NCBI GenBank assembly: GCA_938085105.1
Contig: CALKGK010000025.1
Span: forward strand, 1-51,784
DNA from: an uncultured Flavobacteriales bacterium
GTDB lineage: Bacteria > Bacteroidota > Bacteroidia > Flavobacteriales_D > Sanyastnellaceae
DNA length: 51,784 nucleotides
Direction: 5' to 3'
Program-made: the position numbers and the translations under genes
Shown: piece after piece, positions 44,824 through 51,784 of the stretch
Position numbering within the stretch: the stretch's first letter is position 1
Layout of the letters: every line of letters begins with the position of its first letter
Notes under the pieces: model-generated
Seen by the model: the letters and a program-made list of their open reading frames with translations, nothing else
Databases searched by the model: none
Told to the model about the DNA's origin: nothing

Positions 44824-45729
44824 GTGTTAAGAATCGCTTGGAGTCCAATTTACGCCCATCCCCTTCCAGAAAACCACCGTTTTCCTATGGAGAAGTATGA
44901 CCTTCTCCCCCAACAGTTGATGTATGAAGGCTTGATCGAGAGTCATCAACTTTTTGAGCCTAGTGGCCCAATTTCAGAGCAGGCCATCCTCCTCACTCAC
45001 GATTCCGAATATTGGAATAAGCTGAAAAGTTTGAGTTTGAGTCGGCAAGAGATTCGGAAAACGGGCTTTCCATTAAGCCAGGCACTTGTTGATCGAGAAC
45101 GAATCATCATGCAAGGAACCATTGATTGCATTCCTCATGCTATCAGGCATGGAGTATCTCTTAATATTGCAGGAGGTACCCATCACGCCTATACCAATCG
45201 AGGGGAAGGATTTTGCCTTTTGAATGATCTGGCTTTGGGTGCGAACCATCTTTTGCATCATCAACAAGCTAAAAAAGTGATGATCATTGACCTCGATGTT
45301 CACCAAGGTAATGGCTCTGCTGAAATTTTTGGGCAAGAAAATCGGGTGTTCACTTTGAGCATGCACGGTGAAAAAAACTATCCTTTGCACAAAGAGAAAA
45401 GTGATTTAGACATTCCCGTTTGGGATGGTATTGGTGATCGCGACTACCTCGAGCTTTTGGAAAAACATTTAACTCCAGCCTTGGATCATTTTCAGCCCGA
45501 CTTCTGTTTTTACCAGTGTGGAGTAGATGTGCTCAAGAGCGATAAGTTGGGGAGGTTAGGCTTAAGTTTGGACGCCTGCAAAACCCGAGATCGAATAGTG
45601 TTTTCGGCACTTCAGGAAAGAGAAATCCCCGTTGTTTGTGCCATGGGAGGTGGATATAGCGAGGACATCAAAATCATCATTGAGGCCCACGCTAATACCT
45701 TCCGTCTTGCTGATGAGCTTTACTCTTGA
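44824..45729 (+). CDS. Histone-deacetylase-family protein (class IV-like deacetylase)
   Basis: 301 residues, beginning with GTG at 44824. No ATG lies earlier in frame, and the family N-terminus (IAWSPIYAHPLPENHRFPMEKY) needs this start. The HDAC fold signature is intact: His120-His121 (GGTHHA), the zinc ligands Asp158 and His160 in DLDVHQGNG, and Asp240 in GVDVLKSD. The small size and this order resemble class IV and bacterial acetylpolyamine or acetoin-type deacetylases. Substrate unknown. It ends 10 bases inside the 3' end of the convergent ribA gene. Confidence 0.9.
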   Translation: MLRIAWSPIYAHPLPENHRFPMEKYDLLPQQLMYEGLIESHQLFEPSGPISEQAILLTHDSEYWNKLKSLSLSRQEIRKTGFPLSQALVDRERIIMQGTIDCIPHAIRHGVSLNIAGGTHHAYTNRGEGFCLLNDLALGANHLLHHQQAKKVMIIDLDVHQGNGSAEIFGQENRVFTLSMHGEKNYPLHKEKSDLDIPVWDGIGDRDYLELLEKHLTPALDHFQPDFCFYQCGVDVLKSDKLGRLGLSLDACKTRDRIVFSALQEREIPVVCAMGGGYSEDIKIIIEAHANTFRLADELYS

Positions 45730-46307
45730 TCGAGCATGTGGCCCATACTCTCCTTCTTGGTTCTCAAGTAAGGAGCATTTTCTTGATCTTCCGCTACAAT
45801 AATAGGAATTCGTTTCACAACTGTGATGCCCGTTCCTTCAAAGGAAGCAATCTTTTCTGGGTTATTGGTCAACAAATTGATCTTGCGAACACCTTTTGAT
45901 TTCAAATACTCAATCGCTGGTGTAAAGTCGCGATCATCGGCATGAAATCCTAGTGCTAGGTTGGCTTGGATGGTATCCATTCCTTCGTCTTGCAAGTTGT
46001 AAGCTTTGAGCTTGTTTTCAAGGCCAATACCACGACCTTCCTGGCGAAGATAGATGACTACTCCTCCATTTGATTCGATGTATTCACTTGAACGGTGGAG
46101 TTGTTCACCGCAATCACAACGCAGGGATCCAAAAACATCCCCTGTCATGCATTCGCTATGAATTCTAACATTCACCACCTCTTCTACGAGAGATTTTACC
46201 AAGGCTAAATGAGGGAAGTCGGGAAATTCACTGGAGAATGCTTCCAACTTAAAATTACCTCTGGTGCTCGGCATTCGAGCTGCTGTTGTTTTTATCACGG
46301 TTTCCAT
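45720..46307 (-). CDS. ribA: GTP cyclohydrolase II (riboflavin synthesis)
   Basis: 195 residues, the length of stand-alone RibA. Zinc cysteines 53, 64 and 66 (CMTGDVFGSLRCDC) are spaced as in E. coli RibA (54, 65, 67). The catalytic block IYLRQEGRGIGL and the following LLTNNPEKI are intact. It opens the GTP ring, the first committed step to riboflavin. It is not fused to RibB, as it is in many bacteria. I saw no FMN riboswitch in the 180 bases before it. It overlaps the convergent HDAC-like gene by 10 bases. Confidence 0.95.
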   Translation of the reverse strand: METVIKTTAARMPSTRGNFKLEAFSSEFPDFPHLALVKSLVEEVVNVRIHSECMTGDVFGSLRCDCGEQLHRSSEYIESNGGVVIYLRQEGRGIGLENKLKAYNLQDEGMDTIQANLALGFHADDRDFTPAIEYLKSKGVRKINLLTNNPEKIASFEGTGITVVKRIPIIVAEDQENAPYLRTKKESMGHMLDQE

Positions 46308-46487
46308 TTGAGATAATTATAATTGTTGAAGAGCAAAAATGTTCTCCGTGCAAAGTTAATTAAACTCTCTCTGAAAATATATTCTCACCTTCTAAATACT
46401 GATATCCAATACCGTTACGCTAAAAAACAAAGAATGAATCCAACTTGAAATTGAGTGAATTTTTAGCCGATCAAAAAGATTTGATGC

Positions 46488-49400
46488 TCATTCGCAATTT
46501 GTCCCGAAACTCCCCAAGAACAAGACCAAGTCTGCAGTATTGATGAATCCGTCCAAATTCAAATCAATTGGACAAGGGTTGAGAGCAGGGAATACACAAT
46601 TACCGTCATCAATGGTGGCTTGCGGATTGTAATTCTCGGCAACATCGTACATACATCCATGGATGATTGGCGTTGTACAACTTCCATCGTCATTTCCAGC
46701 GAAAGGATTGAACTCCATAAAGAAGGGACTCGTACATCCTTCACAGGCCTCACAAAATGCATAGCACACCACGTCGAGTTGAAGGGATTCATCACCAACA
46801 AATACTTCTCGGTTGTTCGATCCAAATCCATTCTCCACAGCACAAGGCGCTGGCACAACTTCATCTTCACCAAAGCTATTTCCGTTAATGAATTTATAGA
46901 AATAGGTGGTATTGGCGTCCAGTTGGGCGGTGTACTCATAGATCCCAAATCCAAGGTAATTCATGGGTGTTGACCCAGGGTTCCAACTTTGGAAATTGGC
47001 GGTAAGATGAACTCCATTTGGCGATACTTCGACGTTCGACATGTCTACACGGAAGGTCACACTCACCTGAGGAGAAACACACGCGGCACAGGTTCCGAAG
47101 CAATGCAAAGGCAAAACCACATCGGCCATTCCAATGGAAGCCTGTCTCAAGCCACCAATCAAACATGCTCCACCCGGTACTTCTTCTTCAGCGGAAGTGT
47201 TTCCGTTGATAAAAAGGTATTCAATGGAGCTTCCTTCATCCAATAAAATGCTCGTTTCCCAGATACTTCCGCCGACATTCACCAAGGGATTGGCTGTAGG
47301 GTCCCATCCATTAAAATCGCCATAAACATGAACCCCGTTGGGACTTACCGTCTCATTGTTCATGTCCAATCTGAAGGTGAGGGTATATTGAGGTAAGGGA
47401 CAAGCGCTGCACAATGAAAAGCACGGAGCATCAAGCACCACGTCTTCGTTAGCAAAAGTAGCTTCCCGATTTCCATCGATGGCGCATTCTACAGGAACAC
47501 TTTCATCTTCTCCCCAAGCATTTCCATTGATGAATTTGTATTGAGTCAAAGAACCAGCAGGCAATTCAACTTGTACTGACCAAATGCCGTTTCCTTGATC
47601 ACTGAGCGGCGTTGCAGCGGGGTCCCAACCTTGAAAATCCCCGGCGATGTGGACACCAAGCGGACTAAGCATTTCGTTACTCATATCGACTTGAAAAGTC
47701 ACTTGGATCGGTCCGATATTGCAATTGGTGCATTCTGAAAAACACACAAGGGGCAATGTAAGGTCATCCAAACCAAGCGACAAAGTTCGATTGAATTGTC
47801 CTAAGCCATTATCTACTCCACAATTGGATGGAACCGTTTCTTCTTCAGCGAATGTTAGTCCGTTCAAAAACTTATACTCAATCGTGGACAGAGCTGCAAG
47901 TTCTGTTGTGAATGACCAAATGCCGTTTCCTTCATCCGTCATCGCATCAACTCCTGCCACCCATGGTGGATCTTGAAAATTTCCTACGATGTAAACTCCA
48001 TCTGGACTCACCGTTTCATTGCTCATGTCCACCTGAACCGTGAGTGTGACATCATCCAAAACACAAGCATTGCAAGACCCAAAACACACGGCGTCGAGGA
48101 CGGTGTCTGAGCTTAAATGATTATGGAATCGGTTACCACTGTTTGCGCAAAGGGCAGGAACGGTCTCATCCAGTCCCCAAGCATTTCCATTAACAAATTT
48201 GTACTCGTAGGTGGTCAGCTCAGCCAAGTTCAAGGTGATTTCATACACTCCATCCAAATCAGGGTCAAGCATTTCCAATACACTCGGATCCCAATTCACA
48301 TAACTGGGATTTTCGAAGATTCCATCGCTGTTGGGGTCTGCGAAGTTACCTGCGATGAAAACGCCATCAGGTGAAATCACCTCAGCATTCATGTCTACCT
48401 GAAATGTTAAATCATAGCGCACGATTGGTGTAGTTCCCTGCCAGAAGGATGAACCATAATCATTTGCTCCTCCGGTAAAATTGAACGGAGCTGCACCACT
48501 GGCAAAAAGGGTAACATCATCCCAAACACCTCCACTCACAGCAACGGAAGCCCTTGTGTTGTTTCCACTACCCCATTGAACGTAGTCCATAATGGCGTTC
48601 ACATCCTCAAAAGTATTGGTCGAATACAATCCAATCTCTCCACTCGTTCCGGTCAGTGCCGGCCAGGAAAGCGTTAGCATTTCATTGGGGTCAAGAACAA
48701 GCGTTCCACTCACAATAGAAATGGTGTTGAGCTCATTGTAAATTGGAAAATTGCAAAGGAAATGATTGCTCAAATCAATGCTCGCGTTCCCTTGGTTTTG
48801 AAGTTGAACTTCATTGTTGTCCGGGTTGAAGGAAACAATTCTCACTTGAGCAGAAGGACTCACACAAGCCTCACAAGCATTCCAGCAAAATGGACCATAG
48901 ACGACATCTTGATCCAATGTAATGTTCCGATTGAAAAAACCATTGAGATTGCTTACACAGCTTTCACTTCCCGTGAAATTTTCTTGATTGCTCAGATTGT
49001 CAACAGAAAATTTGAAATCATAGCTACCTTCAGCTAAGGTGATGGTTGTGCTGTAGATGTTGTCAAATTCGGGGTCGGTAAGCACCTCGCAATTTCCACA
49101 GAAGCCATTCCAACTTCCTCCTACGGCAACCGTATTGAAGACCCCAGGATATTGCGACATATCGACCTCCAAGGTAAGCTCGTAGCTGTACGCACAGCTT
49201 CCGTCATCCACCTGAGCTAAAGGGTCGAAATTATCTGCATTGATATCTGTACAACCTTCAGGAAGAGAACAAGGATCGCAAGATGCAAAGCAATGCAGGT
49301 CCAAAACAAGGTTATCTACTCCAGTGCTGAAAGACCGGTTTCCATTGAGTTCACAAGCTGCTGGAACTTGTTCATCCAAGCCCCATTGATTACCGTTAAC

Positions 49401-49640
49401 GTACTTGTATTCAAAGGAACTTTGTTCGTCCAAGCTCAGGGTAATGGTCCAAATACCATTGCCTTGATCAATCATTGGAGTACTACTAGGCTCCCAACCT
49501 TGGAATGAACCAGCAAGATGAACACCATTGGGATCGGTTGATACTTGAGAAAGGTCTACTTGGAAAGTAACATCAACGCTTTGAGCTTGGAGGCCGAGCC
49601 CAAAAATGGCGCAGATTACAGCGAGAAAAAAAGTCTTCAT
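46488..49640 (-). CDS. Secreted protein with seven CBM20/48-like repeats and dockerin-like C-terminus
   Basis: 1050 residues. Signal peptide 1-19 (GLQAQ). Seven repeats of about 105 residues share the pattern VTFQVDMSNE..SPNGVHLAGSF and GWDP, then GNGIW, EYKFINGNxWGEDE.VP, C...GNR, and C-x2/3-C-x2-C at the end. This is the glycogen/starch-binding Ig-like fold (CBM20/CBM48 type) with its aromatic core. A lamin-tail-like segment (about 262-405) separates repeats 2 and 3. Two GCT...DDGSC modules and a dockerin-like tail ending CPIDLNLDG and FGTNCE finish the protein. There is no type A or B T9SS signal. It is followed upstream by the sugar-transporter-like gene, which fits a polysaccharide-binding surface role. 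Binding is inferred; the ligand is not known. A 15-base palindrome lies in the 124-base promoter region. Confidence 0.87.
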   Translation of the reverse strand: MKTFFLAVICAIFGLGLQAQSVDVTFQVDLSQVSTDPNGVHLAGSFQGWEPSSTPMIDQGNGIWTITLSLDEQSSFEYKYVNGNQWGLDEQVPAACELNGNRSFSTGVDNLVLDLHCFASCDPCSLPEGCTDINADNFDPLAQVDDGSCAYSYELTLEVDMSQYPGVFNTVAVGGSWNGFCGNCEVLTDPEFDNIYSTTITLAEGSYDFKFSVDNLSNQENFTGSESCVSNLNGFFNRNITLDQDVVYGPFCWNACEACVSPSAQVRIVSFNPDNNEVQLQNQGNASIDLSNHFLCNFPIYNELNTISIVSGTLVLDPNEMLTLSWPALTGTSGEIGLYSTNTFEDVNAIMDYVQWGSGNNTRASVAVSGGVWDDVTLFASGAAPFNFTGGANDYGSSFWQGTTPIVRYDLTFQVDMNAEVISPDGVFIAGNFADPNSDGIFENPSYVNWDPSVLEMLDPDLDGVYEITLNLAELTTYEYKFVNGNAWGLDETVPALCANSGNRFHNHLSSDTVLDAVCFGSCNACVLDDVTLTVQVDMSNETVSPDGVYIVGNFQDPPWVAGVDAMTDEGNGIWSFTTELAALSTIEYKFLNGLTFAEEETVPSNCGVDNGLGQFNRTLSLGLDDLTLPLVCFSECTNCNIGPIQVTFQVDMSNEMLSPLGVHIAGDFQGWDPAATPLSDQGNGIWSVQVELPAGSLTQYKFINGNAWGEDESVPVECAIDGNREATFANEDVVLDAPCFSLCSACPLPQYTLTFRLDMNNETVSPNGVHVYGDFNGWDPTANPLVNVGGSIWETSILLDEGSSIEYLFINGNTSAEEEVPGGACLIGGLRQASIGMADVVLPLHCFGTCAACVSPQVSVTFRVDMSNVEVSPNGVHLTANFQSWNPGSTPMNYLGFGIYEYTAQLDANTTYFYKFINGNSFGEDEVVPAPCAVENGFGSNNREVFVGDESLQLDVVCYAFCEACEGCTSPFFMEFNPFAGNDDGSCTTPIIHGCMYDVAENYNPQATIDDGNCVFPALNPCPIDLNLDGFINTADLVLFLGSFGTNCE

Positions 49641-49714
49641 GTTCAGTTTTGATTAAGAAGAGCAGAGGCACAAAAGAGCGCACAACTGCCAAACCAAAAG
49701 ATACAAAAAAGAAA

Positions 49715-49729
49715 GTGTTATTATAACAC
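49715..49729. promoter_or_regulatory. 15-base inverted repeat, candidate operator
   Basis: GTGTTATTATAACAC: 7 + 1 + 7, both arms perfect. It lies 75 bases upstream of the start of the 46488-49640 gene and just upstream of a near-consensus minus-strand -7 box (TATCTTTT, 49703-49696). Its other possible role, a weak terminator for the transporter gene at 49765, is less likely because the stem is A/T-rich and the loop short. Confidence 0.4.
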
Positions 49730-49764
49730 CTTACCACAAAGAATCAGGGCTAATTGTTCCTGTA

Positions 49765-51210
49765 TTATTTTTCTCCTTGGTAGGAAATAGCTGCCTTGTT
49801 CACAATAAACAAGTTGCTCAAAGCGGCAATGCCCAAAGAAACTCCTGCCAAAAGCATTGCATGAATTGCTCCTTCACCAAAGATACCCTCATAAATTGGC
49901 GTCAATGCAGTAGCTGCAGTGATTTGTGGTATGACAATGAACATGTTAAACAAGCCCATGAATACTCCCATTTTCTTAGCATCAATGAAGGACGAAAGCA
50001 TCGCGTAAGGCATGGAAAGAATTGAACCCCATGATATTCCGATGCCGATGAAAGAATAAATGAGGTCTTGCGGGTCTGTAATAAAGTACATGCTCATGAA
50101 ACCCAAAGACCCGGCAAGCAAACTCAACATGTGCACGTATTTTCTATTGATTCGTCGTTTCGCTGTGTACAGCGTTAAAAGAAGTGCGAAGGCCATTGAA
50201 CTCAGTCCATATATTCCCATGTAAGATCCCACCAAATCCGCAGCGTCGTTAAAGGCTTTATCTGCTGCTGGATAATCCATACTCTCTGCCAAAAACTGGG
50301 CACTTCTCGCTTGAAAGAATGCAATTTCGTCCAAACTCTTTCCGGCAAAAGAATCCATCATCATGGGCTCCGATAGTGTTGGTTTTGGGGCATGAAAAAT
50401 ATGCTCTGTCAGGGCAGGTGTAGCCAATGACCACATTGCAAAGAAGGCAAACCATGAGAAGAACTGAACGATTCCCAACTTCTTCATGGTAAGCGGCATG
50501 TTCCCAATGTTCTTCAATACTTCTAGGGTGGCTTTAACCAAGCCAGCATTCTCTTTCTTCTCCCGTTTGAAGGCCTCCATGTCTTCAGGAGGATACTCAT
50601 CGGTAGTGAATACCGTGTAAAGAATCGAACCTAAGAAAACCACCGCTCCAATGGCAAAAGCAATTTTAACCGACTCTGGAACCATTCCCGGAGCGGCTTC
50701 ATTGCTCACTCCCATTTGCTTCACTGCCCACGGCAAATTGGAAGCTACCCAAGTACCTATTCCAATGATCAAGGTTTGCATTACAAAGCCATATGATCGT
50801 TGTGAATCTGGAAGCTTATCGGCCACCAAAGCACGAAAGGGTTCCATGGAGATATTGATGGATGCGTCCAAGACCCACAAACTTCCAGCAGCAATCCAAA
50901 GTGCGGAACTGTGAGGTACGAAGAACAGGGTGATGGAACTGAGGATGGCACCAATCAGAAAAAACGGACGTCTTCTCCCCCAGCGAGGGTGCCATGTATT
51001 GTCTGATAAATGTCCAACAATGGGTTGAACGAGTAAACCAGTTAAAGGAGCCGCAATCCACAACATAGGTATATCGTGCTCATTCGCTCCCAATGTTTGA
51101 AAGATTCTACTCATAAAACCGCCCTGCAATGCAAATCCAAATTGTATTCCCAGGAAACCGAAGCTCATGTTCCAGATCTGGAAGAAGCCTAATTTTGCTT
51201 GTTTTCTCAT
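49765..51210 (-). CDS. MFS sugar transporter (SLC45/sucrose-maltose type)
   Basis: 481 residues with about 12 membrane segments. Near the first loop is DNTWHPRWGRRRPFFLIGAI, the RWGRRRPF signature of the SLC45/sucrose and maltose group of the major facilitator superfamily. ISMEPFRALVADKLP is a conserved part of the same group. A large loop between helices 6 and 7 (about 215-245) is normal for MFS. It is likely an inner-membrane proton symporter for a di- or oligosaccharide such as maltose or sucrose; the exact sugar is not fixed by sequence. Its neighbour downstream is the CBM-like repeat protein, consistent with a glucan-use locus, though no hydrolase is seen in this window. Confidence 0.85.
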   Translation of the reverse strand: MRKQAKLGFFQIWNMSFGFLGIQFGFALQGGFMSRIFQTLGANEHDIPMLWIAAPLTGLLVQPIVGHLSDNTWHPRWGRRRPFFLIGAILSSITLFFVPHSSALWIAAGSLWVLDASINISMEPFRALVADKLPDSQRSYGFVMQTLIIGIGTWVASNLPWAVKQMGVSNEAAPGMVPESVKIAFAIGAVVFLGSILYTVFTTDEYPPEDMEAFKREKKENAGLVKATLEVLKNIGNMPLTMKKLGIVQFFSWFAFFAMWSLATPALTEHIFHAPKPTLSEPMMMDSFAGKSLDEIAFFQARSAQFLAESMDYPAADKAFNDAADLVGSYMGIYGLSSMAFALLLTLYTAKRRINRKYVHMLSLLAGSLGFMSMYFITDPQDLIYSFIGIGISWGSILSMPYAMLSSFIDAKKMGVFMGLFNMFIVIPQITAATALTPIYEGIFGEGAIHAMLLAGVSLGIAALSNLFIVNKAAISYQGEK

Positions 51211-51278
51211 GTGTAAATTCTTTGAGGGTGGAAGATAATAAAACTAGTGTAATGCGTACACTTTAAGGCCTGTTAATG

Positions 51279-51318
51279 AAAAAGCCCCTTTCCTAGGTAG
51301 AAAAGGGGCTTTTTTTTT
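51279..51318. terminator. Bidirectional intrinsic terminator
   Basis: AAAAAGCCCCTTT (51279-51291) pairs perfectly with AAAGGGGCTTTTT (51302-51314) around CCTAGGTAGA, with T-runs on both strands. It terminates the minus-strand gene at 51330. Confidence 0.85.
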
Positions 51319-51329
51319 AGAGTTTATTC

Positions 51330-51784
51330 TTAATTACATGTTGTTCCGAGCACACTCAAGAACAAGAGCAAATCGGAAGCGTTGATCAGTCCATCTGCAT
51401 TAAAATCTCCCATACATGTTTCCGCTGTGAAATCACAAGTTCCGTCGTCCACATTTGCGTAGATGTTGAAATTGTTCGCAGCAGGGTTGGTACATCCTGG
51501 ACGAGAGTACACACAAGATCCGTCGTCGACAGTAGCTGCTGCATTGTAGTTATCAGCATCTACATAAGTACATCCGCTCACTGAGGTGAAGGTACAAGAG
51601 CCGTCATCGTTGTTCGCTGCTGGATCGTAGTTGTTCGCTGCTGGGTCAGTACATCCTGAGATGATACATGATCCATCGTCGTTGTTAGCGGCCGGGTCAT
51701 AGTTATCTGCGGCTGCATTCGTACATCCTGAGATGATACAAGATCCATCGTCGTTGTTCGCTGCTGGATCGTAGTTGTCAGCGG
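51330..51784 (-). CDS. C-terminal end of a Cys-rich repeat protein with dockerin-like tail (cut by window edge)
   Basis: 151 codons are visible and the frame continues off the right edge; the start is not in the window. The visible part is five tandem modules of 20-27 residues with the pattern GCT...A.NYDPAA..DDGSC, followed directly by a 30-residue C-terminus (ETCMGDFNADGLINASDLLL through GTTCN) like that of the genes at 46488 and 9192. No T9SS type A or B signal is present. Probably a long secreted protein with a Cys-rich stalk or linker, disulfide-bonded by the paired cysteines of each module. Confidence 0.85.
   Translation of the reverse strand, partial: ADNYDPAANNDDGSCIISGCTNAAADNYDPAANNDDGSCIISGCTDPAANNYDPAANNDDGSCTFTSVSGCTYVDADNYNAAATVDDGSCVYSRPGCTNPAANNFNIYANVDDGTCDFTAETCMGDFNADGLINASDLLLFLSVLGTTCN
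51435..51784 (-). repeat. Tandem repeats in the Cys-rich protein, period 72 bases in the outer copies
   Basis: ACATCCTGAGATGATACA recurs at 51651 and 51723, exactly 72 bases apart, with the surrounding sequence nearly identical. The copies nearer the stop codon have diverged in length (63-81 bases). All keep the reading frame. Confidence 0.85.

Noticed and set aside
46308-46487. Riboswitch before ribA
   Set aside because: No FMN-riboswitch-like conserved blocks or paired structure seen in the region upstream of the ribA start.
51435-51784. CRISPR-like regular repeats
   Set aside because: The copies keep one reading frame, vary in length, have no unique spacers and encode cysteine modules.

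Overview
The window looks like a chromosomal segment of a free-living, probably marine member of the Bacteroidota (Flavobacteriales, Cryomorphaceae/Schleiferiaceae-like). This is inferred from the sequence alone. The signs are: many large secreted proteins with type IX secretion system (T9SS) C-terminal signals of type A (end of the genes at 29850, 34997 and 42943) and type B (gliding-motility-associated C-terminal domain; genes at 4191 and 18917); a PorP/SprF protein; SprB-type repeats; an S46 dipeptidyl-peptidase; and promoters of the Bacteroidota form TTG-N18-23-TAnnTTTG with little Shine-Dalgarno. I saw no rRNA, tRNA, CRISPR array, transposase or phage gene.

Layout. 1-2084: a secreted M14 carboxypeptidase (cut by the left edge) and a YqgE-family protein. 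2494-7289 (minus): a three-gene operon of a repeat adhesin with type B signal, its PorP/SprF partner, and a small secreted protein that repeats the adhesin's N-terminal domain. 7434-9150: TruC-type pseudouridine synthase overlapped by a DUF3089 lipoprotein. 9192-12596: a large secreted lysyl-oxidase-like protein. 12721-18802: alpha/beta hydrolase, unknown membrane protein, fused isobutyryl-CoA mutase IcmF, EamA transporter. 18917-22204: CotH-kinase surface protein. 22205-22778: a gap holding a 37-residue membrane microprotein and a strong orphan minus-strand terminator. 22779-28776 (minus): unknown protein, DPP11-like peptidase, membrane J-protein, outer-membrane protein and subtilase, the last four tightly packed. 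28797-34922: threonine aldolase, a type A surface protein, and the cvfB-yaaA-FKBP-mtfA operon. 34997-46307: M43 metalloprotease adhesin, SRPBCC/GyrI protein, DUF819 transporter, DsbA-family protein, a coupled secreted pair, HDAC-like deacetylase, RibA. 46488-51784 (minus): a seven-repeat carbohydrate-binding-like protein, a sugar MFS transporter and the end of a Cys-rich repeat protein.

Themes. The accessory content is mostly cell-surface: adhesion, extracellular proteolysis and polymer binding, exported through T9SS. The most unusual signal is a third kind of C-terminus. Three large secreted proteins (ending at 12596, 46488 and 51330) have no type A or B signal; each ends in a one- or two-copy dockerin-like EF-hand module closed by G-T-x-C-x and the stop codon. 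All three also carry the same Cys-rich GCT...DDGSC modules, and one has a cohesin-like domain and a lysyl oxidase domain with the copper and quinone-cofactor residues in place. Together these could form a calcium-dependent surface attachment and cross-linking system; that is a hypothesis. The adhesin/SprF/mini-domain operon is the second strongest candidate.
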